Source: Chloroflexi bacterium OLB13
GTDB taxonomy: Bacteria > Chloroflexota > Anaerolineae > Aggregatilineales > Phototrophicaceae
Reading direction: 5' to 3'
DNA: 64,000 nt
Assembly: GCA_001567485.1 (NCBI GenBank)
Contig: JZRA01000062.1
Location: forward strand, 29,644-93,643
The translations under genes were made by a program, and so were the position numbers. The notes under the pieces are model-generated. The model searched no databases. It worked only from the letters and a program-made list of their open reading frames with translations, and had not been told where the DNA came from. Below, one piece after another: positions 42,535 to 51,677 of this stretch (positions are counted from its first letter, which is position 1; the number at the start of each line of letters is the position of its first letter).

Positions 42535-43770
42535 TCAATTAAAGTAATGGCGCGGAAGCACAATCGTAAAACTGCTGCCCCGCCCGACCTGACTCTCGAC
42601 CGATACCGTCCCGCCGTGTACAGCCGCCACCTCGCGCACGATGAACAGCCCCTGTCCCAGCCCGCGCGGCTCGATACGCGAACCGTCGGTTGTAACGGCC
42701 GTCCCACGGTAAAAGCGGTCGAAAATTCGCGGCAGATCATCGTCAGAAATGCCGACGCCGGTGTCAACGATGTCGACGGCGATCGACTCGCCAGCGAGGT
42801 CATCCAAGCCGACGGCGACCCAGATGCAGCCGTCCGGTTCGGTGTACTGGATGGCATTACGCAGAAGGTGCCCGACGGCCCACCGCAGGCGCGCCTCGTC
42901 CGCCTCGAACTCCAGCGCGGCCGCGTTACGCACCATCAACCGCACCTCAAGCTGCGCTTGGCGAATGTCCGGCATCATCCCATGTAAAATGCTCGACATG
43001 AGCCGTGGCAAGTCGACCGGCCCCACCAGCGGTTGAAACGTGCCGGCGCCCATCTCCGCCAGATCGAGCATTTCGACGACCATCCGGTCGAGGACATCGA
43101 CATTATGGGCCAGCGTTTCGACAAGCTGTGCCGCGCGGATGTCGTCCTGCACCTTTCCGATGAGCAGATCCGCCGCGCCTTTGACCGCCTGCATCGGCGT
43201 TCTCAGCTCATGCGAAATTGACGTCAGAAAGTGATTACGAAGCTGCTTGGAAACCTGATCGCTGTTGGGATCGCGCACGAAGACGACGGTACCGAGGGCC
43301 ACCCCCTCGTCACCGGTAATGGCCGCGGTACGCAGCACAAGCGACTGCCCACCGATGTCGAGGCGCTCAGGATGGTCGGAGGGCGTGACCCCGCCTGTGT
43401 CCGCGGCACGCGCCCGGATCCCCTTGAGCGCCATGCCGAACTCGCTGCTGTACAGGTCTTCCGCGAACCCGATCAGGTCGCGCGCCGGCCCGTTCATAAA
43501 GACTACGCCACCGTCCGCGTCAAGCACGAGCGCGCCGTCTTCTAGGGAGTTCAGCGCCCCGCGCAAACGCTCCAGGTCTTGCTCTTTGTCGCGCAGCGTT
43601 TGGCTCAGCCGGTCGGCACGCAGTTCCAAGAGACGCTGCTTGTCGATCGACGCGCGTCCGGGCTTCGATCCTTGTCTGACTCCGCCCAACAAGCGTTCAA
43701 AGAGGTTGCCGGTGTTCTCGCCAATCCCCTCGACTCGCACGATCTCAGGTGGATCGCCCGGGCCGCCCAA
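42535..43770 (-). CDS. Sensor histidine kinase with PAS domain
   Basis: A 411-residue cytosolic kinase with no transmembrane helix. An N-terminal coiled-coil region (about 45-75) leads to a PAS domain (about 75-175, LNSLEDGALVLDADGGVVFMN), then the HisKA dimerisation helix with the phospho-acceptor His in TSISHELRTPMQAVKG, and the ATPase with LLRNAIQYTEPDG (N box), VDIVDTGVGISDDDLPRIFD (G1) and EPRGLGQGLFIVREVA (G2). The start is TTG at 43770, directly abutting the response regulator stop (TAATTG), with a GGAGGC site. The stimulus is unknown; the absence of membrane segments implies a cytoplasmic signal. Confidence 0.93.
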   Translation of the reverse strand: MGGPGDPPEIVRVEGIGENTGNLFERLLGGVRQGSKPGRASIDKQRLLELRADRLSQTLRDKEQDLERLRGALNSLEDGALVLDADGGVVFMNGPARDLIGFAEDLYSSEFGMALKGIRARAADTGGVTPSDHPERLDIGGQSLVLRTAAITGDEGVALGTVVFVRDPNSDQVSKQLRNHFLTSISHELRTPMQAVKGAADLLIGKVQDDIRAAQLVETLAHNVDVLDRMVVEMLDLAEMGAGTFQPLVGPVDLPRLMSSILHGMMPDIRQAQLEVRLMVRNAAALEFEADEARLRWAVGHLLRNAIQYTEPDGCIWVAVGLDDLAGESIAVDIVDTGVGISDDDLPRIFDRFYRGTAVTTDGSRIEPRGLGQGLFIVREVAAVHGGTVSVESQVGRGSSFTIVLPRHYFN

Positions 43771-44178
43771 TTACGCCTCCTGCTTCTGCTTGATGATGTC
43801 GTGGAGCACGGTACCCAACCGGTCGAAGTCTGGAAGTGGTTTGTTGATGATGTGATCGACGCCGTACTCCTGCTTGATGTGTTCGATCTCTTCCTCACCC
43901 AAGACAAACGCCGTCATCAAGACGATCGGGATGCTTTTCAACGCTTCAATCGAGCGCATACGCTGGGAAAGCTCGCTGCCGCGCCGGCCGGGCATCCGAA
44001 TGTCCATGAGGGCGAAGTCAGGCAGGCCGGTCGTGATGTCACCGGCTTCGACCTGATCCAGCCACTCCCAGACCTTCTGGCCGGACTCGAACGTGATCGG
44101 CGTGTGTCCCCACACCGTGCACATGATTCCGACTAAATTCCGAATATCGGCTTCGTCTTCAGCGATGAGCCAGTTCAC
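43771..44178 (-). CDS. Single-domain response regulator (CheY-like)
   Basis: A 135-residue receiver domain with no output domain. MNWLIAEDEADIRNLVGIM has the acidic pocket, LPDFALMDIRMPGRRG has the phospho-acceptor Asp, and IVLMTAF and HIINKPL provide the conserved Thr and Lys. Start is GTG at 44178 with GAGGAG eight bases before. It precedes and abuts the kinase gene, so the two are almost certainly partners; the output may act by protein contact. The gene is 104 bases downstream of the secreted protein's stop, a gap likely to hold its own promoter. Confidence 0.93.
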   Translation of the reverse strand: MNWLIAEDEADIRNLVGIMCTVWGHTPITFESGQKVWEWLDQVEAGDITTGLPDFALMDIRMPGRRGSELSQRMRSIEALKSIPIVLMTAFVLGEEEIEHIKQEYGVDHIINKPLPDFDRLGTVLHDIIKQKQEA

Positions 44179-44282
44179 AACCTGCTCCTCGACAAATGCT
44201 GCAAATGGCGTTGTGGTCTCTTGACCGAATACAACATATCACAAAGTATAGCCTAGAACACAACGACGTTCATCACACAGCC

Positions 44283-45491
44283 TCAATGCTCGGCGGACAG
44301 TTCGACATAAATGACCAGTGTATAGCCGCCCGTCGTGCGCGGATTCCCGCTGGACAGCACCGCTTCGACGCCAGCTAGTTCGTCGAGAGTCAATCGTCCC
44401 ACGCTGTCAAGCCGGTCGGTCTGCCAGACGGTCTCAGCGCCGTTATGCAATGACACCGACGCCCCGCGCAGCGCCGTATCGCATGTCCGCAGCCCAACGT
44501 CGGCGCAGGCCAGCCCGTCAGCCAGTGCGATCAGCGGGTCGAGGCGAGAGAATCCATCCTTGAGCATCCATACCGTCACGGTGCTGCTGCGCGCTCGCGG
44601 CCCCGGCTGAATCTTAACTGCGTCCGTATCCCCTTCGCGCTCGATAGCCAGCCCCTCGACAACGACAACCAGCGCCCCGGAAAGCGCGTCTCGCGCCCCG
44701 ATCGTGAGGGTGACAGGCACGGGGGTGTCGCCGAACTCATGACGAAGCAGGGCGGAAGCCTCGTTGTTCGAGTCGTCAATCGTAATCTCGGTGTTATTCG
44801 GCAGGCTGGCGATAAACCACTCGTCCGGCGTCAACGACGCAGATTCGTCCGCGCACGGCGCTTGGCCGTCGCCTTGATCTAAACGCACCGCTGGCACGAA
44901 CCCGTCCAGCCCGAACACGGACACGGTCAACCCGTCGCCCTTCTCGCTCTGATCGCCTACGACGAGGGCCACGGCCGCCGGCAGGACATCGCCGCCACAG
45001 CGAAACGTGACGTCGGCTTGCGTGTCCGGGGTGGGTTCGGGCTGGCGCACGAGGTCGAAGCGCAGCGTGTACGATCCGGTTGTGGTGCCGGTCGATGCGC
45101 CAGCGCGTGTGGTGATTAGCGCGTAGGATCCATCGGCGGGAATCTCGAACAGGAGCAGCGCCGATCCGTTCGGCTCGGAGTCAGCGATTGACCCGTCCGC
45201 TAAGATATTGCTCGCGACCACAATATCGCCGGTTGAATTGCGCAGGCCAACCAGCGGCGCTAGCCCGTCGGCCCCGGTCATCTCGACGCGGTACTCCTCA
45301 CCGGCGCGGCCTTCAAACTGCCACACGTCGAACAAGGCGCCGGCGCTGATGACACCAGTCACCTCCGTGCCGGGTAGAATCACCGTCGTGGTGGCGGAAT
45401 CCGCCTCTTGCGCCGCCGCGACACCCGTGCAGACCGCGATCAGCAGGCAGGCCAAACAGGCGTAGAGTCTTACTCGCGGGCGCGGAACCAT
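44283..45491 (-). CDS. Secreted protein with pre-peptidase (PPC)-like beta domains
   Basis: A 402-residue exported protein. MVPRPRVRLYACLACLLIAVCTGVAAAQ is a signal peptide cleaved after AAA. The mature part has repeats of a beta-sandwich resembling PPC domains (DVWQFEGRAGEEYRVEM, ALLLFEIPADGSYALITTRA), which usually flank secreted proteases, then VTFRCGGDVLPAAVAL and a similar C-terminal unit. I chose ATG at 45491, which gives the signal peptide; it overlaps the end of the GH57 gene by 22 bases. No catalytic motif is recognised. It may bind cell-surface or extracellular targets. Confidence 0.75.
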   Translation of the reverse strand: MVPRPRVRLYACLACLLIAVCTGVAAAQEADSATTTVILPGTEVTGVISAGALFDVWQFEGRAGEEYRVEMTGADGLAPLVGLRNSTGDIVVASNILADGSIADSEPNGSALLLFEIPADGSYALITTRAGASTGTTTGSYTLRFDLVRQPEPTPDTQADVTFRCGGDVLPAAVALVVGDQSEKGDGLTVSVFGLDGFVPAVRLDQGDGQAPCADESASLTPDEWFIASLPNNTEITIDDSNNEASALLRHEFGDTPVPVTLTIGARDALSGALVVVVEGLAIEREGDTDAVKIQPGPRARSSTVTVWMLKDGFSRLDPLIALADGLACADVGLRTCDTALRGASVSLHNGAETVWQTDRLDSVGRLTLDELAGVEAVLSSGNPRTTGGYTLVIYVELSAEH

Positions 45492-47338
45492 CGATAGTCG
45501 ATGTCCGGGAATATCTTGTCGAGTTCGAAATACTGCTCTGCCAGCGCGACGTCCGGTTGTTTGCGATCCAAGCTGTCGGCCAGCTTCGTAAACCGTTCGA
45601 GGTGTTGATTGAAGCGCTGAACGGCATAATCGCGAGCCTGTCCCGTGGTCACGAGGAACGGCCAATCCGAGCTTTGCATCAAGAGCGCCTCACGCGCAAT
45701 CTGATTGAGCACGGTACATTCGTCCGGCGTGGGGTCGGGATAGCGGATGACCAGCCCCTCCATGCGAAGCTCCGCCTCGTGAATAGGCTCCCACATCCAC
45801 CGTGTGTCGGTGTTGTTCCATGTGAAGTGATTGCCCCCCGCCCCCCACGAGCTTTCTGGAATATGAAGCACGCTGGTCGGCGGTTCAGCTTCAATGTATT
45901 CGCTCGCGGTCTTGAGGTCGATGTTCGGATCGGCCGCCAAATGCCTCAGCACCTTCTCGATCCACAACACGCCTTCAAACCACCAGTGGCCGAACAGTTC
46001 GGTATCATAGCTGGAGACGACAACGCCGGGCGAGCCGGTCTCGGTGTAGTGCTCACGCAGTTGGTCGGCGACGAGGTGGGCGAAGTGCTCGGCGTGCTGT
46101 TCAACTTTGTAGGCCGCCCAGTCCGGGTGATAGTAGTCTTTCAGCGCCAGATCGAGGTTCGCGCCCGTGACGCGCCAGTACTTGAATCCGCTCGTGCCGG
46201 CCTTCTTGTGAAATTCTCGATAATCGAAGTCACCGGGATAGCCGAGGTTGGCGCTCCAAACCTGCTGCCCGGTCGCGGCGTTGCGCCCAAGGATGGCGAC
46301 GCCAGAGTGATGCAGCGCACCGTCTCCGGCTGCGCTGTCGCTCACGAAATACGCCTGAAACGTCGTCGTATCGCGCTTCGGCATGTCGTTGACAGCTGGA
46401 ATTACGTAGCGGCGCTTGATCTGCCCGTAGGGGCCGACGATGTCCCCCGCCGCCATCCCAATCGGCTGTCCACCGGTGATCGTCTGAGCTTCGGTAAAGG
46501 ACACCGCGAAGTCCTGCTCCGCAAGGAACGTCTCCAGCCCAACGCGCAGATGTCCGCGCGAGTAGTACGCTGGCCGATAGGCGCATTCCGGCAGCCAAAA
46601 GCTGCGGGGGTGCCGCCCAAATAACCGCTGATACGAGACTTTCCCTGTATGAATCTGAGCCGAGATCGTGCTGTCGCGCCCCAAGAGCGGCAGGTAAGCG
46701 TGTGTGGCGGCGCTGGTGACAATCTCGATATAGCCGTCGTCTTGAAGCTGACGAAACGCGCCGATGATGTCGCGGCCGAAACGGTTTTTGAACGCTCGTT
46801 TCACGTTCTCGTAGTGGATCTTGTACCATTCGGCGAGATAGCGCAGGTGCGGCTCAGCCGTCGGCACCGGCTCGTATGTCGTCACGACCGTCGGCCTCGG
46901 CGGGTTGCCGCCGGCCTCCGCTTCAGCCTCGACCGCCGCGCGCTGCTCGGTCACGATACGCGAGTCGATCGCCGTCTGCTTCTCATCCGTGACGACGACA
47001 CGGCCCTCAGCACGCATCGGCAGCTCGGAGTCGACAGGCAGGCCGCTGAAGAACAAAATATCGCGCCTTGCTGCGGCGATCCGGTCGTCCAGATAGTCCT
47101 CGAAGTGCTGCAAGATCAGCGGATCGGCAAGCTGCTCGGCCAAGATCGGCGTAATACCGATATTGATTTTGTAGGGTACGCCTTCCTCAGCCAGATCGTA
47201 CAAGGTCTCAAGCAGTGGGACGTAGGTCTCCGCCGCGGCCTCGTGTATCCACTCCTCACCATGCGGCCAACGCCCTGCTAGGCGTGCATACGGCAGGTGG
47301 CTGTGAAGGACGAACATGAAGGCGCCGCGATACGTCAC
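45470..47338 (-). CDS. GH57 family 1,4-alpha-glucan branching enzyme
   Basis: A 622-residue glycoside hydrolase 57 enzyme. The domain starts FVLHSHLPYARLAGRW, with the HSH-like metal/substrate motif. FWLPECAYRPAYY holds the nucleophile Glu, and SYDTELFGHWWFEG holds the acid/base Asp. A C-terminal helical domain (with MEGLVIRYPDPTPDECTVL and LEPQSSDWPF-like aromatic elements) follows as in branching enzymes of thermophiles and cyanobacteria. It makes alpha-1,6 branches in glycogen in the cytoplasm. Start is GTG at 47338 with an AGGAG site; an internal ATG seven codons on is possible. It overlaps the secreted protein gene by 22 bases. Confidence 0.9.
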   Translation of the reverse strand: MTYRGAFMFVLHSHLPYARLAGRWPHGEEWIHEAAAETYVPLLETLYDLAEEGVPYKINIGITPILAEQLADPLILQHFEDYLDDRIAAARRDILFFSGLPVDSELPMRAEGRVVVTDEKQTAIDSRIVTEQRAAVEAEAEAGGNPPRPTVVTTYEPVPTAEPHLRYLAEWYKIHYENVKRAFKNRFGRDIIGAFRQLQDDGYIEIVTSAATHAYLPLLGRDSTISAQIHTGKVSYQRLFGRHPRSFWLPECAYRPAYYSRGHLRVGLETFLAEQDFAVSFTEAQTITGGQPIGMAAGDIVGPYGQIKRRYVIPAVNDMPKRDTTTFQAYFVSDSAAGDGALHHSGVAILGRNAATGQQVWSANLGYPGDFDYREFHKKAGTSGFKYWRVTGANLDLALKDYYHPDWAAYKVEQHAEHFAHLVADQLREHYTETGSPGVVVSSYDTELFGHWWFEGVLWIEKVLRHLAADPNIDLKTASEYIEAEPPTSVLHIPESSWGAGGNHFTWNNTDTRWMWEPIHEAELRMEGLVIRYPDPTPDECTVLNQIAREALLMQSSDWPFLVTTGQARDYAVQRFNQHLERFTKLADSLDRKQPDVALAEQYFELDKIFPDIDYRWFRARE

Positions 47339-47556
47339 GCCACAAACTCCTGAAAGGTGGGCACTTTGGCTCCTTACACTCTTTACCCGATTTTAACCTT
47401 CGGTCAGCAAGCCCTGCAATCGTAAGCCCCACGTTCTGTTTGTGTGAAATCACCAAAGTTCCGCCGCGCTGTCCATGTGGCATCGCGTATCGTCTGTCGC
47501 GGCGCTGTGATATACAATCGAGGCGTTCCAAACTACTCACAGAGGGATCGGCGCCA

Positions 47557-49995
47557 TTGCACACTGGACTTACTGCGGCCGAAGTCGCTGACCGCGTTCG
47601 GCGCGGACAGACCAACAAGTTCGAGGCACGATCGGGGCGAAGCTACGCGCAGATTGCCCGCGACAACGTGTTCAACCTGTTCAATTTCGTGCTCTTTACG
47701 CTCTTGTTGATCGTCACGCTGGCGCAGGACTACGCTACGGTATTCTTCGCCGGCTTCAGTGTGGTGACTAACTCGCTGCTCGGCATGGTGCAGGAGATAC
47801 AGGCCAAGCGCAAGCTCGACAAAATGGCGGCGCTGGCGGCTAAAGAGGCGCGCGTCTACCGTGACGGCGCCGTACAGACGATCAACATCAAGGACATCGT
47901 GCTCGACGATCTCATCGCGCTTGAGCCGGGCGACCGTGTCGCGGTAGATGGCCTCGTCGTGACCAGCGATTCGCTTGAAGTCGACGAGTCGCAGCTGACC
48001 GGCGAGTCTGACGCGGTCTTCAAACTGCCTGAGGATAAAATCACCTCCGGCTCGTTCTGTGTAGCCGGCTCAGGCGTGATGCGTGCAACTAGAGTCGGTG
48101 CGGAGACGACCATCAACCGGCTTTCCACCATCGCCAAAGCCTACAAGAACACGCTGACCCCGACCCAGCACAAGATCGCCGTGATCGTAGAGATCACGAT
48201 CATTTTGATGTTCGTGCTGTCGCCGATGTTGTTTGTCGCCAGCCTACTGCGCGGCGAGATCATGCTGGATGCCGTGCGTAACCTCGTCGTGTTCATTACC
48301 AGCCTCGTTCCGCAAGGTCTCGTGCTGGTGGCGACGCTCTCGCTCACGCTCGGCGCGATTCGGATCAGCCGACACAAGACGTTGATCCAGCGAACAAATG
48401 CCGTCGAGTCGATGGCAAACGTCACGGTGTTGTGCTTCGACAAGACCGGCACGCTTACGCAGAATCGGCTGCGGGTCGTCGAGATCATCCCGCTTAACGG
48501 ACACGCCGAGTCCGAAATCCGGCCCATGCTCAAAGCCTATACGGAGAGCCTCAGCCATTTGAACTCGACGGCGCGCGCGGTCAGCACGTACGTCCAGAGC
48601 ACGTCACAAAACGGGTATCATAAAGTGCGTGAGATCCCATTCACGTCCGGGCGAAAGTGGGGGGCGATCCAGTTCGCCGACACGACGCTCGCCCTCGGCG
48701 CGCCCGAACGGCTCATCACCAACCAAGACGCGCTCGTCAAGGCCAGCGAACTCTCCGCGCAAGGCATGCGGGTTCTGGGATTCGCGCGGTTGAACGAACT
48801 GCCGGACGACTCGGTGATGGATACGCAGCACGCGATGCCGGTCGCGCTCGTCATCATGGACGATCACATCCGCGACGACATCCAGGACACACTAGCGCAG
48901 TTCCGCGATCTGGACGTCAAGCTAAAGGTGATCTCAGGCGATAACATCGAAACGGTTCGAGCCATCGCGCATCAAGCCGGCATGGACACGACCTATGCCT
49001 ACACCGGCGACCAACTCGAACACATGACGGAAGCCGACTTCGCGGTCGCGGCGCGGCAAGGCAGCGTATTCGCGCGGATCGAACCCGGAACGAAGCAGAA
49101 GATCGTCAAGGCGCTCCAGCACGAAGGCGAGTATGTCGCGATGGTCGGCGACGGTGTCAATGATGTCCCGGCGCTGAAGTCGTCCAATCTCGCCGTCGTG
49201 ATGAATGACGGCACGCAGATCAGCAAGGATGTCGCGGATATCGTGCTTCTGAACAACGCGATGTCTACCCTGCCACGCGCATTCTTCGAGGGGCGCGAGA
49301 TCACGCAGACGATCTTCGGTACGACCAAGATGTTCATGGCGCGAAATCTGTACAACATCCTGCTGTTCGTGTTTGTCGGGTTCATGATGCTGCCCTTCCC
49401 GATCACGCCGATTCAGATGAGTTGGGCGTCCTTCGGCACGGTGAACATGCCGGCGACATTTATCGCGTTTGGCATCATCCGGCCCAAGTTCATCAAGGAC
49501 TTCCGCCGTGACGTCGTGGATTACCTCGTCGTCTGCGGGTTCATCGGCGCGGTGATCCTGACCGTGCTGTTTGCCCTGACCTATGCCATGAACGACGCCA
49601 ACCTTGACGTCGCGCGCGGGATCGTGACGCAGTTTATCTGTCTGTTCGGCGTCCTCATCGTCTGGAACGTACAGGGCGTCGACATCGCTGACCGGGCGTC
49701 GTTCCACAAGAACCGGCGCGTCGTCTTCATCAGCACAACGGCCGGACTGCTGACGATGATTTCGTTTTATATCCTGCCCGAGCTGTTCCGCTACACCGCT
49801 CCCGATCCATCGACGCCGGGCGGCATGGGTTCGATCATTCTGTGCGCGGCGCTGTTCCCCCTCACCATGATTCTGCTCAGCCGGGGAATGCGTTATCGCG
49901 GCATGGTTAACCGCATGTGGAGTCTGCTCGGTATCGAGATGCCGGATTCCTATGTCAAGAAGAATGGGATAGAGAGCGATGCCTATTCAACGTGA
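47557..49995 (+). CDS. P-type cation ATPase (CtpE-like)
   Basis: An 812-residue membrane cation pump. DESQLTGESDAVFK is the actuator TGES-type motif, and CFDKTGTLTQNRL has the phosphorylated Asp. The nucleotide domain has a GAPERL segment with VAMVGDGVNDVPALKSSNLA as the hinge. The M4 helix reads SLVPQGLVLVATLSLTLGAI, where many Ca2+ pumps have PEGL. By overall pattern it is closest to CtpE-type Ca2+ pumps; the ion is not proven. I use a TTG start at 47557 (AGAGGG about ten bases before), which begins at the conserved HTGLTAAEVADRV; a start at 47440 would add an unrelated cysteine-rich stretch. It overlaps the next gene by 17 bases. Confidence 0.9.
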   Translation: MHTGLTAAEVADRVRRGQTNKFEARSGRSYAQIARDNVFNLFNFVLFTLLLIVTLAQDYATVFFAGFSVVTNSLLGMVQEIQAKRKLDKMAALAAKEARVYRDGAVQTINIKDIVLDDLIALEPGDRVAVDGLVVTSDSLEVDESQLTGESDAVFKLPEDKITSGSFCVAGSGVMRATRVGAETTINRLSTIAKAYKNTLTPTQHKIAVIVEITIILMFVLSPMLFVASLLRGEIMLDAVRNLVVFITSLVPQGLVLVATLSLTLGAIRISRHKTLIQRTNAVESMANVTVLCFDKTGTLTQNRLRVVEIIPLNGHAESEIRPMLKAYTESLSHLNSTARAVSTYVQSTSQNGYHKVREIPFTSGRKWGAIQFADTTLALGAPERLITNQDALVKASELSAQGMRVLGFARLNELPDDSVMDTQHAMPVALVIMDDHIRDDIQDTLAQFRDLDVKLKVISGDNIETVRAIAHQAGMDTTYAYTGDQLEHMTEADFAVAARQGSVFARIEPGTKQKIVKALQHEGEYVAMVGDGVNDVPALKSSNLAVVMNDGTQISKDVADIVLLNNAMSTLPRAFFEGREITQTIFGTTKMFMARNLYNILLFVFVGFMMLPFPITPIQMSWASFGTVNMPATFIAFGIIRPKFIKDFRRDVVDYLVVCGFIGAVILTVLFALTYAMNDANLDVARGIVTQFICLFGVLIVWNVQGVDIADRASFHKNRRVVFISTTAGLLTMISFYILPELFRYTAPDPSTPGGMGSIILCAALFPLTMILLSRGMRYRGMVNRMWSLLGIEMPDSYVKKNGIESDAYST

Positions 49996-50935
49996 GATCG
50001 ACGCCGCGCTTTATGAGCTTCAGCACGGACGAACCGAAGTCGCGCGTGATCGTCTGCGCCGGCTCATCCGGCAGGCTAACCTGCTTCCTGAGCAGCGAGC
50101 GCGTGCATGGGTCACGCTGTCCGATTCGTTCTTCACGTCGGTGGAGAAGCGCGCCTGTCTGATGATGGCGCTCGACCTCGACCCGCACAACGTCGAGGCA
50201 TCACGCCGGCTTGGCCGCACGACCATGCCCCCGCCGCCCGGTATGGCCCCACCCAAGCCGACTGCGCCCCTTTCGGGCACGCCGCGGGCCGCAAAGACCA
50301 ACCTCAATGGCTACTTCCCAGTGCTGGGTATCTCAGGAGGCCCGCACGGTGATGGCTCAGGCTTTTTCGTCAGTGGAAGCGGCCTCGTCGTCACGACGCG
50401 CCACGTCGTCGGATCGTGCACCACGGTCAGCGTCGTGCTTGCGCCGCAGCGGCAGCTGCAGGGCACCGTCGTATGGTCGTCTCCGGCCCTCGACCTCGCA
50501 TTGATCGACACGCCGCACACGGTGTCCAACCTACTCGACGTGAACTCAGGCGCGCAAATTCTGCCCGACCAGTTCATCACGATCCACGGTTACGGCCAGA
50601 CTCCGCTGCAGGGCCGCTGTGTCGCTGCCGCCGACGGCGAGCGATGGTTCGGCACGGACATCAGTTCGCTGTGGGATGCCGGCGGAGGGCCGATCACGAA
50701 CCGCGATAATGCCGTCGTGGGGATCGCGACTCGTAATGAACCCCGCGCTGGCGGCGGGCTTTTCGGCGCCGTTCTCGTCCAGCTCAAGCCATACGTCGAC
50801 CGCGTTGAGACGCGTCTAGCCGATGGCCTCCCACGGCGTTACTGCCCGAGCTGTGGCAACAGCGCATGGGTTGAACTCAACGCGCAGTACTGCCGCTTCT
50901 GCGGCGCGGCGTTCGACGAGACTTGGATGCGCTAA
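49979..50935 (+). CDS. Trypsin-like protein without catalytic serine, TPR-like and zinc-ribbon ends
   Basis: A 318-residue cytoplasmic-looking protein in three parts: N-terminal TPR-like helices (about 1-80), a chymotrypsin-fold domain (about 105-280), and a C-terminal zinc ribbon (YCPSCGNSAWVE then YCRFCGAAFDE). The protease domain has the catalytic His (VVTTRHVVG) and Asp (ALDLALIDTP), but where GNSGGP is expected it reads DAGGGPITN, so serine is replaced by glycine (GGC instead of AGC). It should not cleave by the usual mechanism. No signal peptide is seen. Start overlaps the ATPase gene by 17 bases. Possibly a peptide-binding adaptor. Confidence 0.85.
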   Translation: MPIQREIDAALYELQHGRTEVARDRLRRLIRQANLLPEQRARAWVTLSDSFFTSVEKRACLMMALDLDPHNVEASRRLGRTTMPPPPGMAPPKPTAPLSGTPRAAKTNLNGYFPVLGISGGPHGDGSGFFVSGSGLVVTTRHVVGSCTTVSVVLAPQRQLQGTVVWSSPALDLALIDTPHTVSNLLDVNSGAQILPDQFITIHGYGQTPLQGRCVAAADGERWFGTDISSLWDAGGGPITNRDNAVVGIATRNEPRAGGGLFGAVLVQLKPYVDRVETRLADGLPRRYCPSCGNSAWVELNAQYCRFCGAAFDETWMR

Positions 50936-51020
50936 CCCCATCACCCCATCCATTGTGTGTATTTAAGGCGCGTTATCGTTATACTTTTAGTGGGTGAGAG
51001 TTGACGCATAGGGGGTTCAC

Positions 51021-51605
51021 ATGAACAGGCGTCGCGCACTGACATTATGTATCGTACTTATCTTGACGCTGGGATTGGTTTCGGTCGCGTCCGCGCAGCA
51101 GACCTATGTCGTCCAACCGGGGGACACGCTGGCGAAGATCGCCGCACGCTTTCAAACCAGTGTAGGCGCCATCGCCGCAGCTAACGGTATCGCCAACGTC
51201 AACACCATCTACTACGGACAGTCCCTCGTCATCCCGGCGCCGGGCACTGAGTCTTCACCACCCCCTGCAAGCGGCACATCCATCTACTACGTTGTACGCC
51301 CCGGCGATACGTTGAGCGAGATCGCCGTGAAGTACAACTCCACCGTGGACGCGATCAAGAGCGCGAACGGATTGTCCACAAGCGTGATCTATCCAAACCA
51401 AGGGCTGCGCGTGCCGGTGTTCGAGTCGGCCCCGGCGCCGTGGTATCCGCCCGTCGGAGCACAGTACTACTATGTTCAGCCGGGAGATACCCTATTCCGG
51501 ATCGGCGCCCGCTTCGGGGTCAACATCTATCGGATCGCCGAAGCAAACCGTCTGCTGAACTTGAACCTGATCTACGCGGGTGTGCCGCTGTACATCCCGC
51601 GTTAG
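51021..51605 (+). CDS. Secreted LysM-repeat protein
   Basis: A 194-residue exported protein with three LysM domains. MNRRRALTLCIVLILTLGLVSVASA is the signal peptide. Each LysM starts with a YVVQPGDTL- or YVVRPGDTL-like element (about residues 29, 93 and 152) and ends in VIP, RVPV or YIP; linkers are rich in Pro, Ser and Ala. LysM binds peptidoglycan or chitin-type glycans. No catalytic domain is present. It is transcribed from its own 85-base upstream gap and is followed after 72 bases by the MurF-Alr fusion. Confidence 0.92.
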   Translation: MNRRRALTLCIVLILTLGLVSVASAQQTYVVQPGDTLAKIAARFQTSVGAIAAANGIANVNTIYYGQSLVIPAPGTESSPPPASGTSIYYVVRPGDTLSEIAVKYNSTVDAIKSANGLSTSVIYPNQGLRVPVFESAPAPWYPPVGAQYYYVQPGDTLFRIGARFGVNIYRIAEANRLLNLNLIYAGVPLYIPR

Positions 51606-51677
51606 TGACCATGCAGCCATTACGCATAACCATGATGCAACTTACTGCGAGTGTAATCGAGGGACGAGACAAGTCGC

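Noticed and set aside
50936..51020. A promoter for the LysM gene (TATACT near 50979)
   Set aside because: The only -35-like element, TTGTGT, is 21 bases away, which is too far for confidence.
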